Source: Brachypodius melanocephalos
Lineage: Eukaryota > Chordata > Aves > Passeriformes > Pycnonotidae
Assembly (NCBI GenBank): GCA_013398615.1
Contig: VZSR01001479.1
Span: 17,818,717 to 17,882,716 of the forward strand
Length of the DNA: 64,000 nt
Direction of reading: 5' to 3'
The position numbers and the translations under genes are program-made. The notes below the pieces were generated by a model. The model did no database searches. It saw only the letters and a list, made by a program, of their open reading frames with translations, and was not told the origin of the DNA. Below are positions 24,862-39,100 of the stretch, piece after piece (the stretch's first letter is position 1; every line of letters starts with the position of its first letter).

Positions 24862-26282
24862 CTGGCTTCAGCAGTCATGGGGCAAGGAAAGTGGAAAATG
24901 GAGAATATTAGAAAACTGCTGTCAACTCTCTTGTTTTGAGCTTGGGGTCACAGGACAGGAAAAGAGGGAATGGCTCGTCCCTATCAAATTCTGCTTCTTG
25001 GTGGTGGAGAGATAGATGTCATGTTTTCACTAGGAAAACCAAGAAGTCACCAAGCAAACAAAAATTGTGATTCATTTTCTCATGTTAACTCTCAGCCTCT
25101 GCACAAGAGGTGAAAACAGCTGTCCACACCTGCAGGGTAGCATAGGCCATCAGACCTGACACAGGACCTGTGTCAGGGAAGCAGAGATCCTTTTCCCCCA
25201 GCCTCTTTTCCAGAGAGAGCTGTGTGGTTCCATGGCGTTGTGTCTGTGCCTTTGCTTTTCCACCGGGATTTTTGGGCTGTAAACCATGTCAGGCAGCACC
25301 TATGACAGTGCAGGAGCAGATTCCCATGCTAGTCTTCACCTGCTCCCTGGATTCTGGCATTGGGGCTATTTAATATATAATATTGAGCTATTTCCTCAAG
25401 CCCGGGAGGACTGGAGGATTGTGGCAGGCATGTGGAAGCAATGCATGGAATAGTGGTGGCACTTTTAAGGAGGAGACTTTTGCAGGGATGCCCCTGAGAT
25501 GCTCCTGATATGAACAGAAGCCCCAGCAGAAAACTGAGCATCCTGGATGTGTTTTGAATTAGCTGTGACCATCCTGGTCCCGAGCTCTGGAACAGCACTA
25601 ATTACATTCACCCCCATAGCGAAAAACTGTTTAAATGAGAATTAAATTTCAGAGGTGCTCAGGCTTGTCTACATCCCAGTAAGTCTCCCTGTTTCCAGTT
25701 CTGTTCTGGGACACATCACAGGGAGGTTGAGGGCTCCATTTTTAGCAAGGAAGTGGGAACTTTTTGGAGCTTTCTGTGGAGCTGCTCAGTGACTAGTTTT
25801 GGGCTTTTCCACTTGGGCCAGTTTCTGAGCAAGAAACTGTTTTTTTCTTTGAAGCCAGAAAATAGTGTTTTCTCAGTGAGCAGAAATCATATTTCCAACA
25901 TGCACCCCTTTCACCCTATTTCATTTCATATAGTTCCTGATTTCCATTCTTCTTTGCCTCTCTATTGCAAACACAAGTAAGCACAAGTGTGCACAAACTC
26001 CTTCCTTATCTCAGCTGTTGCTTCTGATTCAAATATAGTTGGCCTCCATTACTTGAGGTAAAACAGTTGGTTTTTCATTCATGATCCCAGTAATCAACCT
26101 GAAAATCCATCATTGGTCCCAGCAATTGACAGACATGCTTAAATTTCCTATTTGCAAGCCTACCTGTTGCATTTTGTTTAATTTTGGAGTCCTTGTTTCT
26201 AGGGTGGCATGTGGTCACAGGAAAGCATGGAAATTTTTTCTTACAGTTGCCTGGGGGGAAGCTGACTTCTGAGACTGTTCAT

Positions 26283-26858
26283 TTAGAATCATAAGATTGG
26301 AAAAGACCTTCAAGATCACCTCTGGCCTAATACCACTATGGCCACAAAACAATATCACAAAGTGCCACATCCACTCATTTTTGGAATACTTTCAGGAATG
26401 GTGACTCCACCACTTCTTTGGGTAGCCTGTTGCAATCTTGACCACCTTTTAGGTAAAAAATGTTTCCTGATATCCAACCCAAACCTCTCCTGACGCAACT
26501 TGAGGCTGTTTCATCTTGTCCTGTCACGATATGCCTGGAGAAGAGACTGCCCTCATCTTGCCACAGCCTCCTTTCAGGTAATTGTAGGGCAATAAGATCT
26601 CCCCTGAGCCTTCTTTTCTCCAGATTGGACAACCCCAGCTCCCTCAGTCACTCCTTGTAGGACTGATGTCCTAGACCCTTCCCAAGCTCTGTTGGCCTTT
26701 TTGGACTNNNNNNNNNNNNNNNNNNNNNNNNNNNNNNNNNNNNNNNNNNNNNNNNNNNNNNNNNNNNNNNNNNNNNNNNNNNNNNNNNNNNNNNNNNNNN
26801 NNNNNNNCAGAGCTGTCCTCAACACTGAGCCCTGGGGAACAGCACTTGTGACTGGGTT
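26283..26858 (-). mobile_element. CR1 LINE, 5'-truncated, antisense, split by assembly gap
   Basis: The plus strand reads as the reverse complement of a chicken-repeat-1 3' end. It starts at the 3' terminus near AGAATCATAAGATTGGAAAA (26286), continues through AAGACCTTCAAGATCACCTC, AACCCAAACCTCTCCTGA and CTTCTTTTCTCCAGATTGGA, and resumes after the gap with CTCAACACTGAGCCCTGGGG. CR1 sequence is on both sides of the 100-N gap, so the gap lies inside the element. No intact reverse transcriptase frame is present. Truncation at the 5' end is normal for CR1. Confidence 0.85.
26708..26807. other. Assembly gap (100 N)
   Basis: There are exactly 100 N, the conventional placeholder for a gap of unknown size. 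The true length is therefore not known, and all downstream coordinates depend on it. Confidence 0.99.
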
Positions 26859-26882
26859 TTTTTGATTCTTGGAAATGCAGAC

Positions 26883-27125
26883 TTCCAGCCCCAGTATCCC
26901 TGGAGCTGTAGGCATTTTGCTTCTCTGAACCCTACCACTAATTGCAGCTTTGGATAGAGCCTGAGCCCCCCATTACCATAAGACTGGAATAAGAAAGATG
27001 TGGTCAGATCAGTGTTGGTGCAGTGTTGTGCTCTCCTTGGCATGCGTTTTCCAGTCCCAGTATCCCTGCAGCTGTATCTTTCATGGTTCTCTGAGCCCTA
27101 AACCTACAGCTAGACCAAAAGGGCA
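26883..27125. repeat. Diverged tandem duplication, 166-bp period
   Basis: Positions 26883-26910 and 27049-27076 match at 26 of 28 bases (both contain CCCAGTATCCCTG). A second shared block, TTCTCTGA-x-CCCTA, follows in each. The two copies lie directly beyond the 5' end of the CR1 element. Whether this is a local duplication or two copies of an interspersed repeat cannot be told from this window alone. Confidence 0.6.
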
Positions 27126-30100
27126 GTTTGGGATTGAGACTGAGATCTCAAGTTCTACAAGTGGCCCAGACTAGAAAGAGGCAGAAGGAAAAATAAGATT
27201 CTTGATCTGTTATGACCTGCTGTCACAGGTGATGGAAGGAGTGCTGCATATCTCATGCAAATATGCTCCAACTCTGGGCCCAATTCAGCCAAGTATTTCA
27301 CAGGAGGAATTGTTTGGAGTGCCAAAACTAACAGGCTTCCCAACAGTGGCTGTGACTGATGTCAAGAGAACAATGAATGACAGTAGCATTTGCACTGAAC
27401 AGGGATTTTCCTTACAAAAGGCTGAGTGCAAGGAGGTACTCCACTGTCCTAATCACAAGCTAGAATACAGTAGCTAATAACTTAATGCAATATAGATGAG
27501 CTTAGTAACTCTTAAGTCTGCTGGGATTTTCTGAGCAGTTCATAGTTTATGCATAATACAGGCCCTTCAGCCAACGTTCTGGCATGCTGTAAAATGGAAA
27601 AATGGGGCTTGAGGAAAAATGAGCAGCCCTCCATCTAAGATGGGTTGCTGAAGAGACTGTAGTGGATCTAAAGGGATAAGAAAATGGTGGCAGTTGGCTA
27701 GATCAGAGGATAACAGAGCAACTCAAAACAGGGTTTTGTGATTTGGAAATCTTTCTCTTCCCCTTTGGTTGCTTGTAATAAGGCTCTGCAAAACTCCAGA
27801 CTTATGCATGCAAGTGGGTAAGTTTTCATACTGATTCACTTTCTAGGAACCAACTTACATGTATAAATGAAAAAAATGCAAATGAAACTACCTACAGATT
27901 TTAAAGAAATGAGGAAAGACTTGGATTTTGTGTTGGGGGATTTTTTTGGTTTTTTCAAAAAACCTGATGGAGAAACTTACGCGCCCCAATCTGCTTATCC
28001 AAAATACTGTGACTCCAGCTTCCCAACCACTATGAGAAAGCAAAAGCTCTTTGAATCTCTTTCTAACAATTTTGTGCTGTTTGTCTGGACAGGAGACTTA
28101 TTTATATGCCAAGCATAGTCCCTATCATTGACGGAGCTGAGGAACAAGGAGAGTTTACCTTTGTGCATCTAAACTTGGATTATTTGTGCATTTTCAGTGC
28201 AGCATCTCCTCACACTGTGAAGTGACAGAGAATTCAGTGTGTTGCTCAGTCTGTTGTTCCAGTGGGTTTTTTTGACCTCATGGTTCAGTTGTCATCACTT
28301 AATCTAAGCCTGTCTCATTTCAGTTTCCAGCTACAAGCTCTTTTTATGCCTTTGTCTTCTCACATAACGAGCTATTTGTTATCACCAGTCTCTTCCTCAT
28401 TTAGTCTCAGACACCAGAACAAATAATCTCTTAGCCTTTTCAGTATGCAATCCAGAAAGAGTCTCTTTAACCATTCACCACAAGGCATGTTTTCCAGCCC
28501 TATATTTATTTTTATAGCCCTCTTCTCATTTTTTTCTCAACATCATTCTATCAGCATAGCCACACGTATTAAACAGGCTTTCAAAAATGATCTCACCAGT
28601 GCAGATGTGATGCCCATCTCACAATATGTTTAGTAAGCTTTGGATTAATCATCCAAGGATTTGGACATCTTTGGACTACAGAATTAAGCTGAAAGCTGAT
28701 GTTAACGGGTTACATTAACTCAGGCTCCTCTTGGAGTCATTGTCTCTTTCCTTGCAAGAGACGGATTCTTTCCTCAACAGTTTTCTTTCAAGAACTTTTA
28801 AAGGTCCCTACCACCCCAGATTTTCTACAGTTCTGTGAATATTCAGGACAAATTGAATCAAGTTACCAAAGGACTATTCATCAGGCAAGCCAAATTGTCC
28901 TGTAAGAGGTACTTCTTGAGTATGTTATTTACTGGTGTACGTATTTTGTATCTTCTAAAAATGTTGTTTCTTATCCTGAGACAGGCACTTAGGGATGGTG
29001 ATTGTCAGTTTTCACTGCCTTTGTGTGGGAAGGAAGGAAGCAAAGCCCAAGCCAAATGCCACAGATGTGCCAAAGTGTGCACCCAGTCACACCAGCTGCA
29101 AACAGATGTGAGGTCATTCACACAGGTGGTTCTGTGCAATGTTGGCTACACAGCCCAAACAGGGCATTTATAATTGATATACTTCAGCTTTGCCAACCTG
29201 CTCTCTGGATCTCTGGCCTTGATGGAGATGTGAAATAGCATCAGTTTAAGAGGTTCATGTGGGTTCTTTCTAGAGATGTCTTCCTAGAATAGGTGTTCCC
29301 TCTCACTAGAGAGATCCCAATGGTGCATGCAGCCATTTAAAATTTCTTTTTGAACTCTTTCAGTTAATGTGTTTTTAATCTGCTTAATGTGGGCTGCATT
29401 TGAGTAGTATTACATCTTCAATTAGTCTGTTGTGTGGAGGCAAGCCAGGTTCTTTCCAAAGCCTGAGGATGTTATGACAAGATAGTTACTTTTCTTGCTG
29501 CTTTCTCAAATACTGCCTGGTTTGTCTGCCAGGACCCATAAAACTATATTAATCATTTTTCATTTTAAACTTGGAATGTTGCATCCCACATTTATCTTCC
29601 ATGAGTTTTTTCATGGAATCAGTGAGGAATAAAAAGGTTTATTGCTGTTTGTTCTGAGGTTTCATCTGCTTAGGTTGATTTGTGTTTGTACCTCCATAAG
29701 CAGTACATGCATGGAGGGTACAGAATAATTATATCTCCTCTGGCATTCACAAGGTGCTACCACAAACTTCCCTTCAGAGGCCTAGCTGGCTGGAGTTTTC
29801 CCACATCTTTTGCTACGTTCTGTGTCATTTTAAAGATTTTTATGACCTGTGGTTAGTCTGCCATTTTTGCACTGATGAATTCAGATCAGAATAGGTCACT
29901 AGACCTAGCTAGAGTCTTACAAACAGATATAGCCTGTCTTTCCATCTTCTCTGCCTTCTATCACAGATTTAGCCACGAATATCTCCAGATTTAAGTCCAC
30001 AAAGGTTCTTCCCAAAACCGTAGGCAGAATTATATTTACTTCCTGCCCACTACAGTGGGATATCTCAGCAAACATTGCTGAAACTGGTTTAAAGTGTCTT

Positions 30101-33100
30101 TCTTACCTAGGAGAGCTGATTCTGGGAGACATTATTATTTGTTATGGAGAGGGTGGAAGGAGCAGGATGTTGTGTTGCAGTGTGTGCTGGGGCAACCCCT
30201 CAGAATGGTGAATCCTGATGGATTGACTCAGGCCAGGATCCACTTTCAGGTCTTGACACAGTGGGTCAAAATAAGGAAGGTAACAGCCTAAACTTTTGTG
30301 TCCCAGGAGAGTTGAGAATGAGAATAGTGAAAACTTACTGAACCACCTTCAGATGTTTTATGTGTTGGACCAAAATCCAGGAAATGGGAGAAGAAATAGA
30401 GTATGTCCTTCCCACTTGTCCAGCATATCACCTTGGCTGCAGCTGAAGCTCTCCTCAGCCAATGCAGAGGTGTCTGTATGAGATAGGCAAGTGACCACGT
30501 TGCAAGGATGCTGCTCGTGCAAAGAGCTCCTGCTGTACTGGCCCAGTTTGAGGTCAGTCTTGGAAAATTGAATGTCAGATCAGATTTATTCAGTGAGTGG
30601 GACTGTTAATAAATTTCCTTCTCCTGGTCCAAGTCCAGAGGAGATGGGACAGAGCCGATAGCCAGATGGGGATGTTGAGGAGCAGGCTGCTGTCCTTGAA
30701 TGGTTGCCAGTTCTCTCACTGGCCTCCTTTCTGTGCTCTCTGCTGCAGAAGAGACCCCAATCCCTGAAAAGTGATTTCTGGGAGCCCACAGCACCTGTGA
30801 CTGACTGGAGGGAAAGTGGTCTCCCTCATGCAGGGAGAGACAGGGGCTACAGGGATGCACGTGCTTCAGCAGCGGGTCTGGTGTGCCTTGGGAAACACGG
30901 AGCCAGCGTTGAGAGAAGACAGGAGGTTTCCAATGCAGGAATAAGTCCTCTATAGCTTAAGTCCATACTGTTCTCTGAGGTGGGTGATACCACCCATTCC
31001 TGAAGAAATGGGACTGCCAGATCCTCTGCTGTCTCCAAAGGAAGGCAGCATCTTTTGGAGTAAAGTGCAGGGAGATGATTCTCTGTAACCAGTAGTCTGT
31101 TAAAGATACGTTCATGAAAAGCTATGACAGTACTAATAGGACAGATAAAGTATTTTTTTCATAATTAATTAATAGAGGAGGAGTTGGGCAAAGGTCCTTA
31201 TGGGTGTCACACATTTTAAATATGTGCAGGTATTGGTGTGAAGGATGGAGGGGAAAAACAGGATGTGCAGATGGCAGAGATGATGGCTGTTTGGCAGCTG
31301 GCTCTTTGAAGGCAGTCACTGTTCTGAAAGACCTCAGCCATTTCATCTGAAGACCTCCTGAACCCATCCTCATTTTTCCGTCCTTCGCCCGTGATTGATT
31401 TGATCTACCTTGATTCATCTGAAAATGATGATGACAATGATGAAGCGGTAACCATCCAGAGAATGACAGTAAAAATGCTTGCAGTAAAAAATGTTCTTGC
31501 CTCTCCTTTCTCTGTGCTATATATATACTGATCCTTTGTTTTAAATTGCATGCATTTCTTGACTTCCTGTATGCACTGCCCCCCTTGTTACATTAATTCT
31601 TATGGAAAAAATTGCTTTGATATCTGTTGACCTCAGCTGTTTCATCTATGAGACTGAACGTTTGCCATAAATCTTTTAGTTTGAACATCCTTTCAGCCTC
31701 TTTCTGAACAGTTACGTTTTCATTGTCGTCATCTTCCTCAGATGAATCAAGACCAATCAAGGGTGAAGGATGGAAAAATGGGGTAATGATGGCAGTTAGT
31801 AGAGCAGGATATTAAACAACTGGCAGCAGAACTCTGTGGTAGCAGATAGAGAAGTGATGGAGAACTGAGCGTTGCTCTATGCGGAATTCTACATCTTTGG
31901 TCCAAATTCCCTTCTAGGCCTGAAGGAGAAGCTGAGGAACAGCCTGTTTTGTGTGGGGAAGCTTGCCCACTTGCCATTCTGTAGATAAATGGTCAGCCAC
32001 TGTATTAAGTCTTCCTGGTCTAGCTTTGCCCCATACATCCTGTAAATAATGATTTCAAAGTAAAGACAGTAAGGAGTGCTGGTTAGTGTTTGATTAATTT
32101 AATTGCTTTGGATGGCCTTCCTTCCCCTACTGGACTCTTTCTGACTTGGATCTCTCCCCTTTCCATCTCTGATCCCATCACACCAACATTACAGCAGGTC
32201 TGATTTTTTAATCAGTGTTTCTGATTCTGGCTCTGCTGCCTCTCACTTTGCCTGCCTGTTTGGAAAGCAGCTGTGGAGGGATTGTCTTGTGGTCTCAATT
32301 TAGTTTCCAAACTGAAAACAGGAGGTGAGGTAATGCTGTGGTCCAGCTGTGAGCAGAAGCCTCTGATCCCCTGCAGCCCTGACAATAGCTGCATTTCTAA
32401 GGCAGGGGCTCTTCTCCACTTTGACAGAATTGCAGTCCTCAGAGGTGCTTTTCTCCTGCAGCCTCCCTGCTTTTAAATTTCAGTTCTCTTATTAAAGGGG
32501 TGTAAATTTATGGAAGTAATTGAATTGTTACAGCAGCTGGCAGTGGAACAGGAGCTGTTGGATTGATGTTTGGAATCAGCAGTCATCTCTGCCCAGTAGC
32601 TCCTCTGGGGAGGAGGTTGGGGATGAGATCCTCCAGGAGACAAGGCGGAATTCGGACAATTCCTGGTAGGAGGCAGCTGTGTACTCTGGACGTGAGCCCT
32701 GGTGGTGGCGCTAATTGGACATTTCCTGGAGTCCAAAGATTTCTCACTGTGTTGGCTGTGGGGAATGTGCCGGCTGGCATCTGTTTTCCTGCCCAGGTGA
32801 GCTCTGTTGCGGCAGGCAGCAGCTGGAGCACGGGAGGTGTCTCCTGTCCAAGAGCAGGATGTGCTGCCCAGGTTTCAGGTGTGTGTTAGACTCAGTTTGC
32901 TGATCAACTCATCAAACAAGGCACACTGGGAGTTCATGAGAGGTTCATATGAAGGGGGGCAGTGGCCACTTCGATGCATTTTCTTTACTCTGCATTCATC
33001 CCACCTAGCAGAGCTGTGAGGGATGGCATCGCCTTAAGCTCCCTGTGCAGGTACAGGACAGAGGCTGGTATGCCAGCTAGGAATTCCTGCCATCTGAATG

Positions 33101-36100
33101 ATCCTCTAGAGACCTCCTTCTCATTCAATAGCCTTGGAGGGAGGTGGCATTCCTAAGGTGAGTGTTTCAGTGAAGAAAAAATGTGATCAATTTGGGCTTT
33201 AAAGTGCTTCAGCTGGCACCAGGTTTGCTGTCAAACCTTGGGAGGGGAGGTTATCAGTCCTTTCCCAGTTGTTCCAAATCTTTCTTGGGAATATGGAAGG
33301 CCTATCCTAGGATGATGAACTTCACAGATTGACTGTTGTCCCTCTATTTTCCCTTCTTTACACTGTGGGGATAGTACAGAGTTGATTACTAAGACGTGAC
33401 AACACCTATGGGAAGGTCTTGTAGTAGGCTTGAACTGCAGCAAGGGAATTAGGTTAGATGGTAAGAAAAATTAATGATAAACTCTGAAGTAAGAGGAAAG
33501 ATGTGGATTCTTTGCTTTGTAAGAACCTCATTTATTCTTTTTTCTGGGGTTGATTTTGTTGGTGGTTTTTTTCTTTTTCCTTAGTTTGCACTGGCAGTGG
33601 GTTGCTTTATTCCCAGAAGTGCCCAGCTGAGTAGCTCACCTATGAATTATTGAATAGTAAGATAACTGTTTCTCTGCCAAAAGTTAATGCATATAGGATG
33701 CTTTTGGGGAAAGAATATCATTGGTTGACTGTTAGTGAATGTTTGCATCTAAACTATTTATGTGCTGTTGGGAGCGGCCTGTCACTGCCAGCCCAGTCTG
33801 TGAAACAGAGGGGTTGTAATAACAGGTGCATGGGTGTGAGGTGACACCTTGTTATCCTGTACAGGACAGGCAGAACCTGAGCAAAGCACTGGTGGTCTGA
33901 CACTGCTACACATGGGAAGGCTCCCCTCTTGTGGGTTTGTGGGTGGGCAGGAGAATGAAGGGTGGGCAGATCCACCCTGGCCGTCACGCTGCTTCACCCT
34001 GTTACAATTAGCAAAGTTGATTGTGAGCTAGAGAAAATATTTTCGTGTTAGTGTGTGAAAAAACCAAAGTCGAGGTTTGGGGTTATGCCATTGGTCTGGC
34101 AGTAGTTGAAGTTATTATATTTGAAATGTCCACTCTGCCCCTCTGTATTTCTCCTGTGAACCCCTTTGCTGTCTGGGTGGTGTTGGGGGGGGAAGGCTTA
34201 GCAGCATACATTTCACAAATGAATGTGTGTGTGTGTTCTGTACATGCACCATCTTTTTCTGCTTATCTTTTTCAATGAGGGGAGCGTACTGGTTTAAAAG
34301 GAGGTGCTGGAAGGTAAGTGAGGCATGGGAATGAGGTGGCTTTACACTGCAGAAGAATACTTGTCTTTGTAGTGTCTTGTTAGTGTGAATTAATTGGGCA
34401 GTGAGTCTGAGTGGCGTTCCAGCATGTCTGGGACAGATCTTTTTTTGAGGAGGCGTATCTGTGAGGCTAAAGGTCTGGAAATTCCCACCCAGGATGGACT
34501 TTCTTCAAAGCACTCTGTGAAGGGGTCTCATGTATTAATCAGCACAGTTATCATGCAGAAGAGGAAATCCTTTAGTAAATCCCTCTTTATTAATAGGTGA
34601 AGACTGATTGAGCTAATTGGCTTGTAAAGTTCAGGGAAGAGAAAAGCAGAAAAGCTAGTAGTGAATGCATGTCATTTGCTATTATTTTAAAAGCAGTCAA
34701 CTCAGCACAGAACTAAGTATTCTCTGAGCCCTGCTTCTCCAGACTCTGCACTCACTTGTCTAGCAGAAAATGTGCTCAAATAAATCTGTTTTCTTTGAAA
34801 TAACAATATTTGCAACTTGGCTTTCAAGCACTATGCAAAAATCACATGCTTTATCGCTTTGTACATGGAGAGACTGAAGTGCAAAGGCAAAAGTCATATA
34901 AGATAAAATGATGAGATTTGGCTTTTAGCTGAAACAGGTTGAGCAAGTCTTCCTGGATCTCCCTTCTTCTAACTACTCAGTTATATATTAAACAAGCATA
35001 TGAGACTGGGCTTGAAAATATGGGCTGGATATTTATCTCCACATGGAAAACTGTTGGTGCCTAATGTGTGTTCCTAGGGTGTGGGGTGTGGGTGCACATG
35101 CGAGGAACACAATTGCTCAGCTGTGATTTCCCAGCCTTGTGACAATAAAAGAACTTCCCTCTTGTTTGGGTAGAGAGTTCTGGTCTCTCCTGGAGCTGAA
35201 ACCATGGAGTTTTCTACCTGCTGTGAGAAAAGGGTTGCTGTATCTTTGCTCTCTGTGATATCTTTATTACCCCAGATTATGGGAGGTTGCTTTGGTTGTC
35301 TAGAGAAGATTAGGGAAGACTGCATCCAGTATGACTGCAAAAGGATACCTATAAGAAATTAAGTGGATGCTGGATAGACTCATATAAGTTTCATAAGGTC
35401 CAAATAGCTTCCTGTGCTGATTTGCTGTCTAGAGAGAGAGAAATTACTTCCTGTTGTCATTAGCCTCTTTGGATAACAAGACACAGCTAAGAATTGTGAG
35501 TAACCACTATGTGCAGTCTTTCATGCCCTGTTATCTGTGTGTTGTTTGCAATGTTAGTCCTATAAATGAGTGATCAGTTGGACATGGTGAAGACCACAAT
35601 CAGGAGTCCCCCTGGTGCTGTGATCCATGGCTAGGTCTTGAGGTGGTCAGTCAGTAGGGTGGGATGAGAGCTGCTGAAATTAAGCAGCTTTCTAATCTAG
35701 CACAGCTTGCTATTTCCATCACTTGTGTTACGTACTGCACTGTCTAGAGCTAAATAAAAATTTAAAGACTGGTTCTGGAGGATAGAGGAGAGGGTGTTTC
35801 TCACAGACAAGGAAGACTGGGCTGAGGGTGGAAGGACCAGGATATGGGTCCCAATATGGAAGGTATCCTGCATACAGGATACAGGACTCCTGCGCTGCTT
35901 TTGTCTTATGTCTGTGTGTGTGACCTTGATTAGGACAACTTTCTCTTCGTGCCTCTCCCTTTCCCCATGACATTGCTGTGCCATGGTGCTCTTTGCAGCA
36001 GAGGAAGTGTTGTGGGGAGTAAATTCCCGTAGCAAAATAAGAATGTAGCAGCCCACGGCAGCTGCACACACCAGCGGTACAATACTGGCAGCTCACCACC

Positions 36101-39100
36101 CACAGAGATGGCTGTTTTCAGCTGTACACGGCTACAAGGCTGCTTGTGAGTCAGACAGCAGATTATGAAAGAGCTCCTGAGCTCTAACAACCTTTCCAAA
36201 ACAAGCCAGCATTTCAGATTTGATCAGGTTATGCTATTTACAGTTACCAAACTGCAGTGGGGGAGCAGAGTTTGCATGTGTCTTGCATAGTAGTGTTGTC
36301 CTGTGTGTGGTGTCTGGGATATTCAGCCTTCTCAATTATTGGCTGAACAATTTGTGTGAGGTCTGTTCACTCAATGCTCCCTTGTTCTGCAGATGTTGGT
36401 TTGTCTTTAAGCTTGTCACTGATTTCTGTGCATGAGTCCATTCCAATAGGAGCCTTTCTTTACCTTTCATCCATACTGGATTGAGCAGCCTCATGACAAC
36501 ATTGCCAGTTTCTAATTTAGGGGAATTTTTTTTTTTCTGTATTTGCCTCACAAGTAAAAGGCTTCAAAGTGCATCTCTGCTATCCTGGGATTTTCTGACT
36601 TCATCACTGGTGAAAGAAACATCTCTGCCTTCTGGAGGTGTCTGAATTTGATGGGAACCTGCAGCAATCTGGCAGCATTGCAAGGGCCAAGTATCCCTTG
36701 CTGAGCTATGCCCAAGCAGGACAGCACAGTGACAGTGAAAGGAGAGACTGTAGTCTCTCCTTTGAGCTCTTTGGCTCTTGTAAGGAAGAGCCCTAGTTTC
36801 ATTTTACCCTTTTTCAAGGCTAAAACTAAAACAGACTTAAACCAAGCAGACCATAACTCTCAACTGTGAGAAGGCAGTGCACTTCTCACTCACCTAGCAA
36901 GATAAGCATTTCAGTTCTGGTTATTTTCAGTAAAACTAAGAGGAAATAAGAGGTTATTGGGACACAAAGCACTCCTTGGTGCTTGACATTTCACTGTTGC
37001 ACTTCCCTCACTACTGCCCTTCATCACTGTGAGCAGCATTACTCAGCAGCCCTCCAGTGCCGAGCATCTGCTCGGGCTCACAGCGAGGAGCTGCCTGCAG
37101 CCCAGCTTTGCTTTAGGCTGCCTGGCACACTGGAGTAGGTTGCCTGTGTTTGGCTGTTTGGGAGTGCTCCTAACTAGCTGATTCTGCTGCAGAGGCAGAC
37201 CACCCTGCCTTGTGTTTCACAGCAGCCGTGTCTTAACAAGGTTGGTGAAGGACCCTCGCTTCAACATTGCCTCTTTACCCCTTTCATCACTGCTCCTGCC
37301 AGAGAGCTCTTCTAGAGTTAAGCTGTGTGCTGAGAGAGAACAGTAATTGTCTGTATTTGTTTGCTGTGTTTCTTGCCAGGGAATCCTGAAGCTCTCTGTG
37401 TGCACAGAGGGTTTTTTTACCTTCTGGAAGCGTAGCAATAGCAACTTGCTGCCTGCAATGGGGAGGCTGCTTAGAAGTGCACTTCTGATACAGGTGCTGG
37501 ATTTCAGGGGAGATACAGAAAGGCATTTGAGGGGCCTCTGGATGAGGACTCACCTTTGGAACTGGGCTAAAAACTTAAAGAGCATCATAGCAGCTTAGCA
37601 AGCCAGAATAGCCAGTTACAACTTCCTTATAGCCAGCAGGAATGCTGCTTCCCTGTGAGTGTAAGAAAATCATTATCCTTTCTGCAGCTCCCTAAAGGTG
37701 TCTGTGCAGGGCTCACATCACAGGTCTCCCCTCCAAGAAACCCCCCATCTCAGGTGCACTGGAGCTGTTCAGTTCCTAGTTCTGGGGAGTAGGAGCACCA
37801 GCTCATTTAAACAAGCTTTCTTTTGCCTTTAAGCCAGGGAAAAAGAAACAGAAAAGGCTGTTTTGTTGGTGGTGAGGTTTTCTGGACTGAATCCCTGCCT
37901 TTGTGGTGAGTCTGCCTTTTGTGTATAACTTCCTTGAACAAGTGTGAACTCCCCAGTAGGCATTGGAGGCCAGAGCTGATGTCTGGCTCTCTAATTGCTG
38001 TTGACCTTCCTTTGTTTTCATATCCATTGGGAACCTTGGAGAATAACTGACCCCTGGTATAGTTCTCTATACTTTGTAGTGATGGGATAACGTGCTTCCG
38101 CTCTCCCTCCAGAAAACCCAGGAGCTCCAGAACTACCTGCAGAGTTAATGCTCATTGGGTGTTTCCTAGTGCCAGAGACAAGAGGAGAAAATGTAATCAA
38201 TTTTTAATTGATAGACACTTTCAGACATTCCCTTTGGAAGATGGTAACATAGTCCCGGGGCCTGTCCCAGTGCAAATCAAGTAAATCCCATTTTCCAGCT
38301 GAAGAAGATTAAATATCTTCTGCATCCTTGGCTGCCCTGCTGTTCCAGTGATCTAAGGAAGCCTCTGGAGCATCCCAGCCCTGTTCCTCTGTGACCCTTT
38401 ACCAGCCCCAAACACTCCCGCAGTGAGGCCCAGGAGGGCACTTTCCTTGCAGCACACGTCCTTGCATGTGGCACTTTGTCCAGTTTCAGACCTTTTCATC
38501 TGTCCTAACCCCATACCTGGCACAGCTAGATGCAGTGAGGGAAGCTGCTTTCCCACCCTTCTCTCTCCTCCTCAGGAGACAGACTGCTCTGAGTACATCT
38601 GAAGTGGCTGTGCCATTTTTTGAGCCTTATTTTTTCACTTCTCTGCCTTTTTTCTCTTTCTTTTCCATATATCACCAGCTGGCCCAGATTATAATGTGAG
38701 ACCCCACTGGCTTCAATTAAGGATCAGATGTGACTGAAGAAATGGGATAGCAGCTAGGGATGGAGATGACACATGCATGGCACTAGGTCTAATCAAACAA
38801 CTTCTCACATTATTCACACTGTGAGGTGGAAGACGTGTGAGCCAAAGGCAAGTCAGCACTTGAAGCACTTGCAGAGACACATCCCCAGGAAAGGCATCCG
38901 TAATGAGCTGACCATGCCACTCAGCACGGCAGCCTCAGCTCAGGCAAGGGCTGCTTTTAATCCACCTAAGTACAGCAAAGGGCCCAGAGACCTGAGTTGA
39001 GAACAAGGTGCTATGAAGACAATCAGCTACATCAGACAAAGGCTGCCAAGTGGAGGGGACGATGGGGATAATCGTGCATGGGATACCCACAGATGCATTT

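Noticed and set aside
26574..26915. 113-codon minus-strand frame through the N gap
   Set aside because: It exists only because the N stretch has no stops, and the flanks are CR1.
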